Assembly: GCF_021155775.2 (NCBI RefSeq)
Contig: NC_060234.1
Coordinates: 6,148,283-6,212,282, forward strand
Length of the DNA stretch: 64,000 nucleotides
Direction of reading: 5' to 3'
From: Neodiprion pinetum
Lineage: Eukaryota > Arthropoda > Insecta > Hymenoptera > Diprionidae
In this document: piece after piece, positions 23,793-34,063 of the stretch
How the letters are laid out: the number at the start of each line of letters is the position of its first letter
Position numbering within the stretch: position 1 is the stretch's first letter
The notes under the pieces: generated by a model
What the model saw: only the letters and a program-made list of their open reading frames with translations
Told to the model about the DNA's origin: nothing
Databases searched by the model: none
Position numbers and translations under genes: made by a program

Positions 23793-25848
23793 GATCGTAC
23801 AACCACCTAACGTAACCCAGAAACTTTGCAGAGTGTTACAACGTCGCGTCCTGCTTCGTCTTCTGCACTGTAATCTCACTTTCATTGTTTCATTCATCCA
23901 TTAAAGTGGAGCTTCCGACTCCCTGGATTATGCATAACTCTCTACATCTTAGTTGGATGCATAACAACATAACAACATGCATAAAATCCGAACGTTACTT
24001 ATGTTCGGTAATTATATTGTAAAACGCGCAAATATAGGTACGGACAACGTTTAACGCTCTGCACAGGTAAAGAGCAACCGGTAAAATGTGTCGATTCTTG
24101 TACGTACCATAAGACGGACACCTCGACTTCTCCCGTGTGTCTTTATTTAGAGAGTAAAACTACGCGCATGATACCGCAGCGGCAAGTATTCTATAAACGT
24201 GAAAGTCGCGATATCGAATACGAAGGTTCAAAATTTATACAAGTACTTGTAATACTCGGGATTGGAGAGCAGAGTGCAGTCCTAACCTAGAAAATTTTCA
24301 AATTCTTAACCATGAATTCAATCGACTCACCAAAATATGACATTATCTGATCTCGATGAAAAGTTTTGGCCTCAATATTCAAAAACGTATATGAAAAGTA
24401 TGCTGCGACAAAATTTTGGCAACGCATGAAGTTAAAACTCGATAACGTTAACGAATAACGATGTATCTTTGTAAAAAAAAAGTATGATACCAGAATTCTT
24501 GGGTTTTCTGAAACGCATTTTTCAGAAACTTGACACCTTCGAAGTGATTGTGAATTTGTTCTTTACGCTCAGCGTTGATGTAACCTGATTAACAATTAAG
24601 TCCTAACTCTCACTCTTAACGTGACATCGTAGTTTCAGTTTCGATTATCTGTTTCAGTCTTTCTTCGGGAGGTCGTACAACAATCTGAGCAGCATATCGG
24701 AGTGTAAGAACGGCGGCGAATGCGTGATAAACAAGAAGAACAGAACAGCGTGCAAAGCATGTCGTCTGCGGAAGTGTCTTCTGGTGGGAATGTCGAAGTC
24801 AGGTTCGCGTTACGGTCGCCGATCAAACTGGTTCAAGATCCACTGCCTACTCCAGGAGCAGCAGCAGCAACAGCAGCAGCAACAGCAGCAACACCAGCAC
24901 CAACAACACCAGCAGCACCAACAGCACCAGCAACAACAACATCACCATCAGCAGCAGCAGTCCCAGAGCCAAAGGAGTCCCTCCATGAGCGGGAACATGT
25001 CCCAACGAAAAGAGGAAATGCTGATGCTGGGTCTGGACGATTACAAAAACTCGACGTCGCCGAGCATCAGCTCTCCCGAATCCCACAACAGCGACAGCTC
25101 GGTCGAAGTCTCGGAAAGACGGGCCCTTAGCCACCCGGGATTCCGACCCTTGCACTCCCACCACGGTACCGATCTCTCGGCCTTCAGCAAGGAGATGCTG
25201 GGACTTCCCTTGGGCTTTCCTCTGGGCGGTATGCCACTGATACCCCCGGGCTTCCTGCCGCCCCACGGCCTTTCCCTCTTCCCACCTTACCACCTCTACG
25301 GGACCCCCCAAGGAACCCCTCACCCCCTGCTTCCGGGTCACTGTCCCGGGGTGCTCCAGCACTCGACGCTCCTTGGAGTACACGGCGACGCTCCTCAGGA
25401 AAAGCTCGAGCTTACTGGAAACAACAACAACAACAACAACAGTCGGTACGCCCAGAACCACAACAGCGTTGGCGTCGCTTCACCCGTCGGCAACACCGTC
25501 GAAACTTATTCGAAACGTTTTTACCTGGAGGCGGTGCTCAAGAGCCAGAGGACGACGCCACCGCCGCAATCACCAACGTCAAGCAAAACCAACTCCGACA
25601 ACGAGACGGCCTCACCGCTCAGCAGTCCGAGACTTCGTCGGACCAGCGCCACTCCCCCGCCTCAGGACAACCCCATGGATCTTTCGATGAAGAATTTGTC
25701 CACTGTCGACGGGGAACGACCCGAAAGCTCGCAAAGCTCGCACAACGAGTCTGAGAAAAACGGCGACGTGGACGATGTCAGCGAGGCTGATTGCTCACCT
25801 CCCAAGAGAAGACCGGCTCCCATTGACCTCACTTGCGCAAAGGCGTAG
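18659..25848 (+). CDS. kni/knrl: Knirps-family orphan nuclear receptor (knirps/knirps-like/eagle), two coding exons, 422 aa
   Basis: Joining 18659-18736 to 24658-25848 gives 422 aa in one frame. Residues 5-61 form the nuclear-receptor DNA-binding domain: finger 1 uses C5, C8, C22, C25; finger 2 uses C42, C48, C58, C61. Right after it comes the family-specific 'kni box' (SRYGRRSNWFKIHCLLQ, about 76-92). There is no ligand-binding domain, as in this family. A Gln/His-rich tract spans about 92-133 and an Asn run lies near 281-288. CtBP-type motifs are PMDLSMK at 365-371 and PIDLT at 414-418. Known family role: nuclear transcriptional repressors acting through CtBP in early patterning, tracheal and neural development. 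Which paralogue this is (knirps/knrl or eagle) cannot be settled here; the length is close to fly knirps. The start ATG is the first codon after a splice acceptor. Confidence 0.95.
19060..19290 (-). repeat. Dispersed 'ATGGCGGAT' repeat, copy 1 (two diverged internal units)
   Basis: Read on the minus strand it has GGATCCAATATGGCGGATT and two successive units of the form CGGGTCGCTAAAAACGAATCTGACGTC and GGGATCAATGAAAACGAATTTAACGTC, about 120-130 bp apart. The same vocabulary occurs on the plus strand at 52480-52640. Non-coding dispersed or satellite-like repeat. Confidence 0.6.
19791..19817. repeat. (GTTTC)n pentanucleotide repeat
   Basis: Five perfect GTTTC units, followed by a degenerate one. 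Confidence 0.95.
23745..23792. repeat. (GAT)n trinucleotide repeat
   Basis: About 14 nearly perfect GAT units in the DNA-binding-domain intron. Confidence 0.95.
24658..25848 (+). CDS. kni/knrl: Knirps-family receptor, coding exon 2 (second finger to C-terminus)
   Basis: 1,191 nt, 396 codons plus TAG. It opens at SFFGRSYNNLSSISECKNGG after acceptor CTGTTTCAG, in frame with exon 1. It carries finger 2, the kni box, the Gln/His tract (CAG/CAA/CAC codons, about 24850-24975), a Pro-rich middle, the Asn run, a conserved-looking KRFYLEAVLKSQR segment and both CtBP motifs. The exon is GC-richer than its surroundings, as expected of coding DNA here. The long antisense Leu/Val frame opposite the CAG repeat is an artefact of the repeat. 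Confidence 0.96.
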   Translation, partial: SFFGRSYNNLSSISECKNGGECVINKKNRTACKACRLRKCLLVGMSKSGSRYGRRSNWFKIHCLLQEQQQQQQQQQQQHQHQQHQQHQQHQQQQHHHQQQQSQSQRSPSMSGNMSQRKEEMLMLGLDDYKNSTSPSISSPESHNSDSSVEVSERRALSHPGFRPLHSHHGTDLSAFSKEMLGLPLGFPLGGMPLIPPGFLPPHGLSLFPPYHLYGTPQGTPHPLLPGHCPGVLQHSTLLGVHGDAPQEKLELTGNNNNNNNSRYAQNHNSVGVASPVGNTVETYSKRFYLEAVLKSQRTTPPPQSPTSSKTNSDNETASPLSSPRLRRTSATPPPQDNPMDLSMKNLSTVDGERPESSQSSHNESEKNGDVDDVSEADCSPPKRRPAPIDLTCAKA

Positions 25849-26388
25849 GAAGAATGAGGTGAGTCGGTTTATGGTCTGCCGATAAAAAAAAAAACGGCTT
25901 CTCGGACCTCTGGTTGTCACGATTATCAATCAATTTATTAAGAACAATTGGAGAACGCGATCAGTTTGACATCACACGTAAACATTTCCGCCTTTGAAAA
26001 GACACTTTGAAAAGTCTTGAGAAGCTCTTCACGTCCAACTGTTTCGTCGAAATACTAGCTGATTTGAAGAAGGATCGTTCCTCGGAACAAATTCAATATC
26101 TCGCAAATTCAGGCTCAATGTGAAACCACGTTTTCCACGACTTTAAACAGAGAAGTTGCGATGTTCTCGATATATTTCCGAGTGAACGTCGGCAGCCCCT
26201 TGCATTAGGTACCAGCGACGATGTCGTCGTTCTTCCTGAGCTCTTTCTTCGCACATTATATTACAGTGACACGGTGCTGCGAACTAGGAAGGAACGCAAC
26301 GTGCCGTTCGCAGCTGGTGAAACTCTTATAGCAATCAATTAAATTGAATCGGACAATAATTATCCTACCGCGTTATCTTCCCGTAGTG

Positions 26389-26409
26389 TGTATATATATA
26401 TATATATAC
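26389..26409. repeat. (TA)n microsatellite
   Basis: An uninterrupted TA dinucleotide run in the region just downstream of the receptor stop codon. Confidence 0.9.
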
Positions 26410-26737
26410 ATATGTATGTTATACCCGGAGCTTGTGTGCATGTATATTATATATACATATGGATGTATGTGTAAAGTATATAAGACAACTTGCCGAACAT
26501 AGTTTCGCTTTTAGCAAGAATATACATCGGCGAGTTAAAAAATCTATTCCCAAGGTTTCCCGCGACTCGCTCTGAAGTCAACCGCAAGTGAATTCGCCTA
26601 TTATAGAGTGAGAAATAGAGGAAGAGAGATATGCAACCCACGTAATATAATAATTACCGCTGCAATAGGATAAAAATAAATTAATTATCATTGCGATACG
26701 ATCGGGTGATAATATCGTATATACATATATATGTATT

Positions 26738-26778
<41 letters not shown>
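26738..26778. repeat. (TA)n-(TG)n compound microsatellite
   Basis: A TA run of about 23 bp passes directly into a TG run of about 16 bp. Confidence 0.9.
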
Positions 26779-29700
26779 AGAGTGCCGAAGTAAACACTGA
26801 AAAGAGAATATTTACCCCATGACATTTGCATGCTAGCCGTCTAGGTACATACAAGTGGTATAATTATACGCAGCTCAGATCTATATAACACGAATTATAT
26901 ACACATAAAACCATGAATGTATATCTATAAATATCAACATAACCACGAAAAATGATCGTTACCATTTCTATGTATGAATAGGTGCGCTATATATTCACAT
27001 ATACGTATACCTATATACGCGTATACATGTATAGGCGAGAGTTTTTATTGTTAATTTATAGCGTTTAGTATTTATATATATTAATTGTAAATATATATAT
27101 GTCTACTTATCACGAAGCGCATATACCATATTTTCGGTGCAGCTCTCTAAGTTGTACATAACATGTATACTAAACCGTTCCCCAATTACCTGTACGTTTA
27201 TAAATATGTACACGGATCTTTTTTTTATTTTTCATTATAAATCCATCTACCTGCGGATTCTCGGATTTTTTAAATTAATTGCCACGGACGCTGATCGACA
27301 CAGCTGATCAAATAATAGGCCAGTATTCTCAACGATTAGATCTCTAACTGTACGGATGGATCTGTTGTCGGCTAATTTGAAATTGGAAATGCGCAATCAT
27401 GTTGACCACAGTGGAACCAATTTCGCAAACCGTTGTAGCGTTTCATATACATATGTATATACATATATATCAATATCAAATCCTTACAGTTTACTACGTT
27501 TATCGATATTAGTAAACCTTGATTTTTTTTTTTTTTTTTTTTTTTTTTACCGTTTCCCACTTCATCTCCCCTCTCGTCTATTTATCTTTTTTATATCTTT
27601 ACTGTCAAAAGTCTCAAGCACCAATAAAATAAAAGCATGGCGTATACCTACTATAATATTATACATAGTGTAAATATATAAATGTGTATTATTACTGCGA
27701 TATGGGACCGAAGCCAGTAGTACTGTAAATAGTTAAGATCATAGAGTTTGTTAACAAAAAATATAAAATATAATATAAACAATAATCGAAACGCAGTGTA
27801 TTTTGAACCATAAATTTTGTACTCTAAAAAGAAAAAACGCACGCATACACAGAGTTATTCAACTAACCAATTCAATCCGTTACAGCTGTTTGATTCTGCA
27901 AAAAAAAATAATGACAAAATCACACGCAACATTTCGTCTTTGCTTATTTGACTGCTGCTTTTTTTCGTACTCATATTTTATCCCCCTATCTCTATTTCTC
28001 TTTATTTATTGACTGACGAACGTCAAGTAATTACGACCACTTTTTTAGGATCGAAAATTATCGGTGCAGCTTGTTTTTTTTCCGCATCAAAATGTCGCTG
28101 GTAATGAGTCGAAATGGGTTACCATAGGCCGTTATAACAGCGTGGGTAAGTACATAAGAGTCGTATTTGGAAATTGACCTATCCGTTGAATATCGTATTC
28201 ACCAATTAAGCGGTCAGCTCCTTCGTGCACCCGATAAAACAAAAGTTATAAATAAATTTAATTGAATTAAAAAAAAATAAACTAAAGTCTTCTCGTCTTT
28301 CGAAACTAACTCATGAAGCCTGGGAACTTTACAGTGACGTTAATTTTCTCACCGATATACACGTGTTCCAATATTTAATTACAAATATTGTCTCACCTCA
28401 AATATAAAATGAACGATTATTTGGCAATAGAATAAATTTGAAGATATTTTGTGCCAGTGTCAAGGATCAAATACAGATATGTGTATTTGATCTGGATCAC
28501 GTAAAACAATTTGAAAAATCTCGATTTTAGAGGTGATAGGATTTTTAAAGTTTCCTCTTTACTCCAGTTGTTCTTCGCATTTTTTTTTCTTTCAAACGTC
28601 GATTCGCGGAAGGTTGATGATAAAGGAAAGGATACGGTTAAAACTGCGGAGAAAATGCGTGCGTCGATGTTGCTGCGATGGTGCTGATGGTGAAGATTGC
28701 GTGCACGCGGAGGTTCGTTGAGCGAAGAAAAAGGTTAAGCGCATAAATAGGCAATATAATAAACCTTTGCATAGATGGTGGCACTAACTCATAATAGCAC
28801 TACATGAATATTCAACGGTCGACAAGCATAAAGTAGAAATTCTTAGCACACCAATATATGCACGCATGAATATAATATGTGTACAAATCCGCATATCCGC
28901 ACACACGTGAGCTCAAATGATGCAGTTTAGCATCCGCGCACGAATAATGGCAAAGGTATACATTCTTCTTATTTTTTTGCTTTCTCGATTTTTTTTACAA
29001 CCATTCCCGACTTTCGCAGCTTGCAGGTATATCAGCGTGGTCATCGGTTTATTACATATTTCAAAACTTGTGAGAATATTATACGACGTTGACATATGGG
29101 TTATAAAAATCTGTTCCATATGTGAAGTAACGACTCACCTACATGTCAAGGACCTCCTCTTTTATTGAATCTTACGTTTGTCATTTTGAAATTTTTCATC
29201 GTTGGGACTGATCTAAACATCTCTTGATCAATTTTACGCAAGAAAGAAAACAAAACGCGAAAACAACGATTGGGCAAACCATTATATCATCTTGCAGCTG
29301 ACAACAAACAGTATGGCGTCGAGAAAAGGATCAGCTGATCGTTTTAAAAGATGTGTTCTACTATTATCAAGGGGCAAAAGGTATTGAGTAAAAATCAATT
29401 GATATAAATTGTAGACTTATATCTTGGACGAAAAGAAGAATATATTCTATCCACATTATTACCAGCCATAAAACTATAATGATGAATTGATTCTGTGTAT
29501 ATAACCTGAAACAATCGTGTGCAAAGTAATTACAAAAGCTTTGTCTGCAACGGTTTTAATCATCGTTTATCATTCCAGATTTTTACGTAAGGTGAAACAG
29601 AGGTAGCCAACTCATCATCTGGTTAAAATTTGGCGTTAATCGTAACATTTTCCTCACAAGTATATAATATTCGATATTCAGCGTAAATGCGCATTATAGA

Positions 29701-30729
29701 CAGTTAATTAACCGTGTAATTATGAGAAGTAGAGCAATATGGATGATTTTTTCCGACAACCAATTCAACCGCAATAACCTATAACACACTCCTGATTGAT
29801 TGCGATGCATGCGGTTAATTGTTCTTGGTCAAAATTAATAGAAATCAAAGGATACTACAATATGAGCAGTAGCAGTATGGCAAGAGCAGCAGACGCGGCA
29901 GTAATAATGAAAATAATTCACGTTAATTGGAGGGTAATTAAGAGAAGACTTCGGGTTCATAAAGCGATCGTCGATCCATATCCAAACCGCGGCATTATAT
30001 TCGTAAAAAACTAATTTCGCTTTCCAGTGAAGGCGACCCAACTTGTGTACGAGCATAGTACACTCGATGCTGTACGGTCATCCGGCAGGCTGGTCATCCG
30101 GGCGATGATTAATAAGCTCGTTTTAGGCCCAGTCGATTAGAGAAGGCCGATCCGCCGGCATGCAGCCAAAAAAGACGTAGCGGAGCCCTAACTCGGATCG
30201 AGAGTCATCCGTGTCAACAGAACGTTAAGTAGCGCCGCACTTCACCGAAAATTTAATTAAAACTTCAACCGTCTTCGGGCCAATTAATTAAAAACTACAA
30301 GACAGCGCTGCTGCAGGTATACACATAATATAATCGGTAAGAAACCATACACCTACCTACCTATCTACCCCGTTTTTACTGTTCCCACGGAACAGATATA
30401 CGAATTTGTTTCTTTTTATTCTGTTTCATTTCGTTTTATTTTTACTGTTTCTTCTTTCGTTTATTTGACTTTCAGTTTTTTCTTACTTAAATACAATTTT
30501 TTCCCGATCTATGAGAGATACGAGTAAGTGATTAGCTGGTATACATATTTATATGTATGCCTCCACGTAAGTATATACATATATTTGTACAAAACTATAC
30601 GCGGGTAGCTTGTCTTTATAGCCTCAATCTTCCGTTGTTATTAGGTATACAGTATATCGTGTTATTTCGTTTACGGAATGTCGCGTGAGCAATTTATAGT
30701 AGGATTTATCCACCTGAAGTTAAGCAACT

Positions 30730-30926
30730 CAGGTTACACATCAACGACAACCGCCTGCAATTCGGCAACCGACGGTACATTTTATCGATCGTCATTTGTC
30801 TCGTTGAATGACGATTGGCCGACTCTTCGCAATCTCACCAATTGTGGACCTTGAAACAAATGACAATCGGTAAGAATGTACCCTGACTTGCATACAGACA
30901 GGCGGATTCATCCCGTGTTAACCTGT
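30730..30926. repeat. ~197-bp foldback / long imperfect hairpin
   Basis: The two halves are imperfect reverse complements. Outside to inside: CAGGTTACAC with GTGTTAACCTG; CCGCCTG with CAGGCGG; GGTACATTTTATCGAT with ATCGGTAAGAATGTACC; and GTCATTTGTCTC with GAAACAAATGAC. A weaker match continues to the centre near 30828. Either a MITE or a transcribed long hairpin; no related copy was seen in the window. Confidence 0.75.
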
Positions 30927-32761
30927 CTATGAGATATTTCCACGAAACAACCCGGTATATGCGCACCCACGGTCATAGACAATAAAAATTCAAAATCACT
31001 TGCGAGCAATGAGCAGAAAGAGCTGGTCTGGCTTATTCACCTTGCACCCAGCCAACGCATCGTCACGATATTCTCGCATGTAAGGATCGCGCAGCGCGTG
31101 TAGTTCAGGTCGGGTATACATCCCGTAGCCTTACATATAAATCCATGGTTTATGTGACCGGGGTTCAGGAGGTTAGAGTGGTTTCAACTTATCGTTCACC
31201 TTGCTTTATTAAACACGTTTCTCTTATAGGGACGAATGCTGTTACTACTGAATAATTATCGTGTCGTTGCGTGAGATTATACGAATTATAAGTGGGTTTA
31301 TTGTTCTATAGTATATATTTATTGTTATTTCATTCACTTATGTTTTTTTCTGTTTGAGTTTCCATAGTCCTGCAAGAATGTTGCGCTCTTCGGAGTGAGC
31401 TTCGGTTTAAACTATTCTTAGTTGTAAATTATCTTACATCCGCATACGTTTAAGCTCGAGTCTTAATTCTTCGCACACCGATTGTATAACCAACATTTGC
31501 AGTAAATATAACCCCCGAATTACAGATGTATTCGACGTTTGCGAAACATGTACTGAATTCACACCATTACGAAAAATCAAATTCATCTTGACAAAGAATT
31601 GATAACTTGTAATTAATTTGAATCAAGTATCATTACATGTTAGAATTCGGATTTATAATATCGAAGACTACCACTTATTGAAAGAACCATCTTACCTCTA
31701 GACAATCGTATTTAATTATGAAGCAAGAGTAATTTTCAATGGAATCCAATACCGCAGAGTGTAAAGTAAAATCACGAAATTAAATAGGAGCATTACAATC
31801 TGCGCAAAGTTTCCTGGTCATCGCGATTCAGATTAATTACCTATAACGATTAACTGATCACTGTTTTTAATACCAAATTGGTTAACAAGGCCAAGTCATA
31901 CAATGTTGAATACCAATAGACAGACCTGTTTGTATTCATAGCGTAGCCATTTTTTTAGTATTCATTTTTTTGAACAACACGTACACCCGTTCGATTTTAA
32001 TATTGGGGGAACGAAACTTACTACAAGTCGCCTCCTGATTGAGTTCCGATATATATGGTAGACATCGTTCAATTTGGATAAACCATGAATAATCGTGAAT
32101 AGCTTTTGACCATTATCAAAATTCGACAATAATGTAGATGAGTTTGCGAAACCTCAACGTTTTGACCATACGTGTAAAAAAGACGGCTAAAATGTAACTC
32201 AAAAAGAGTTGATGTGTATATCGTATACTCGAAAGATATCATATTTTACTGCAATTCGCCATGTGATAACTGAACACAAAATTGTTCCAAATTTTGTTTC
32301 CTGTCCCGTTGCAGGGGATCCAAGTTGACCCTGGAAAAGGCAGCAACAGCGTGCAGGGGCAACGAGTTTTAAATTTATGCCGGTTCTTGTAGGGCCAAAG
32401 TGTCTCCTCAGTCGCGGGGCCACGACACGAACACTACGTTTTGAACGCCGATCCTCAGGAGATACGGCCGCCGCAGCACGGCTATTATTTATCAATTAAA
32501 CGAATTTATGGACCCTAAAACGTCGCAGTTCCACATAGGGGGCCCCAGTTCTTTTACCAGATCACCCCATACAAATTACTCTTAACTCATCTGCGCTTGA
32601 GAAAACAATAAACAGAAAATAAGTCTTACCGAATTTATTCCGCGTGTAATGAATTTTACATTCTAGAAACATGAATCAAGACAAGTTTTGGAACAAAAAA
32701 AAAAAACGAATATCGTATCGACAACGCTACAATTATTCAGGGTGTTGTTTTATTGTTTTCG

Positions 32762-32786
32762 TTTATTTATTTATTTATTTATTTTT
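32762..32786. repeat. (TTTA)n microsatellite
   Basis: Five perfect TTTA units and a T run. Confidence 0.9.
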
Positions 32787-33614
32787 TTTGTACCAGTCAC
32801 ATGTCACAATATTTACAATATAACGTAACATACTACAATCTACATACGTAATACGAATAAAATCACATATTGCTAAACTTAAAATATGATACCTAACCTA
32901 ACTACAGCGATGGAACATAACGCGACCAAAACAAAAGCTGAATTTCAGTGTCTCTGAAAGTTGTAAATGGATCGCAGAACATCGAACGAGTACTGAGTGT
33001 CGTTGATTGTTTACATCGTGATCAGCTATCTGCAGCCAGTCGCTTTCGAGCTGCGTCGGCGATCGGAACTCCGTGCGAAAATTAGAGCTGGCCTAGGTTT
33101 TGCGATAACGCTAAGAAAGTATATCTTGAGAAGAACAGCGAAGGCTGTGCGGATCGCCATTTCTGATTTAGACGGTGAAATGCGAAGCGTTCCTAATATC
33201 AACGTTCGACACTCTCACAGCGTCGATATTCGCCATAAATCACGAACTTTTGTGCGATAGGTTCCTTGCTTTCGCCGAAATTATTTGGAATGATTTAGAG
33301 TGGAGATAAGCCGTTAAAATCTCGGCACTGAAGTGTTAGATGCCATGGCATTTTCGGTGGTGAGAAATTTGTCGCGACTTTGGTAATTCATTCTACGATA
33401 ATTTCAATCCAATAGCAAAGGCGAGCCGGATTTGACAGGGTTTGATCTACACTAATGGATATCATACAAAAACGTATTACAAAAATATAACGTATAACTA
33501 CTGGCAAAACCAGTTTCACAAACACGGACGTATACCATTTCGCATAAATCTTAAATTCAATGATATTCCGTACAAATTTTTCGATCATAAAATTAATATT
33601 TAACATATTTCATT

Positions 33615-33620
33615 TTTATT
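33615..33620 (-). terminator. Candidate poly(A) signal of the BTB-BACK-TLDc gene
   Basis: AATAAA on the minus strand, about 250 nt past the TAA stop at 33871. First canonical hexamer I noticed downstream; not proven. Confidence 0.4.
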
Positions 33621-33870
33621 TTAAATAAAACTACATATTCATCACTCAATGTATGTCTGAATGTGAAAATAATCAAACCTGATTTCAAACGTGAAAGAAT
33701 AGGAAAACGTTTGTACTATTTCTCGTCGAGTTTTGGCGGACGAACTAATCAGCTAAAGATATTAAAATAGTGTGAAGTGAATGCAAGAGTGGGCAGTGTT
33801 TGTTCGTTGTTTACATCAGGTGCACTGTCGATGAGATTTTTAAAAAACCAGTGCCTTAATATCGAACAGA

Positions 33871-34063
33871 TTACTTAACACCAGTATGATTCAGAGTGAA
33901 TACTTCATAGTCTAGGACTGTGAAGTGGTAATCCCCCATCAAGATGCTGCTAGATGCATGCTCGCCGTCGTAGCTGTGAGGCAAATTGCTGTAACTTTCG
34001 GTGTTGACGTTGCAGTTGCTGGCTATCAGGAGATCGGCACCTGCGCCAAATATCGGACCGATT
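33871..34063 (-). CDS. BTB-BACK-TLDc gene, exon 9 (end of TLDc domain, stop)
   Basis: Acceptor CTTTTCTTTTCAG precedes 34063. The first base completes a GAA codon split by the intron, giving HPE-IGPIFGAGADLLIA and running to DYEVFTLNHTGVK and TAA. The GPIFGxGADL motif is a TLDc hallmark, which confirms the join. Confidence 0.9.

Larger units (their letters stand above)
18737..24657 (+). other. 5.9-kb intron inside the DNA-binding domain
   Basis: Bounded by GTGAGT and TCTGTTTCAG. It holds a diverged dispersed repeat (19060-19290), a (GTTTC)n tract and a (GAT)n tract. No nested gene is supported; several open frames of 60-150 codons have no recognisable features. Confidence 0.85.
25849..27800 (+). 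other. Probable 3' UTR of the knirps-family gene
   Basis: Very AT-rich with (TA)n tracts at 26389-26409 and 26738-26778. Poly(A)-signal candidates AATAAA lie at 26675-26680 and 27623-27628. Pumilio-type TGTANATA octamers occur near 26388, 27086, 27153, 27453, 27669 and 27725. A strong donor-like GAG/GTGAGT sits at 25858/25859, ten nt past the stop. The UTR end is not provable from sequence. Confidence 0.45.
27801..33600. other. Intergenic region between the convergent receptor and BTB-TLDc genes
   Basis: No gene is supported. One ~200-bp foldback lies at 30730-30926 (listed separately) and a (TTTA)n tract at 32762-32786. A GC-richer patch at 32300-32550 and an 87-codon plus-strand frame at 32997-33260 have no recognisable protein features. 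Two AT-rich TAATTA-type homeodomain-like clusters (29700-29830, 30250-30300) could be enhancer DNA, but this is speculation. Confidence 0.55.

Noticed and set aside
24847..25461. 204-codon antisense open frame opposite receptor exon 2
   Set aside because: It is poly-Leu/Val produced by the CAG/CAA and AAC repeats of the real coding strand; no independent coding sign.
32199..32495. 98-codon minus-strand open frame in a GC-richer patch
   Set aside because: Arg-rich, no recognisable family, no splice or poly(A) context; left within the intergenic description.
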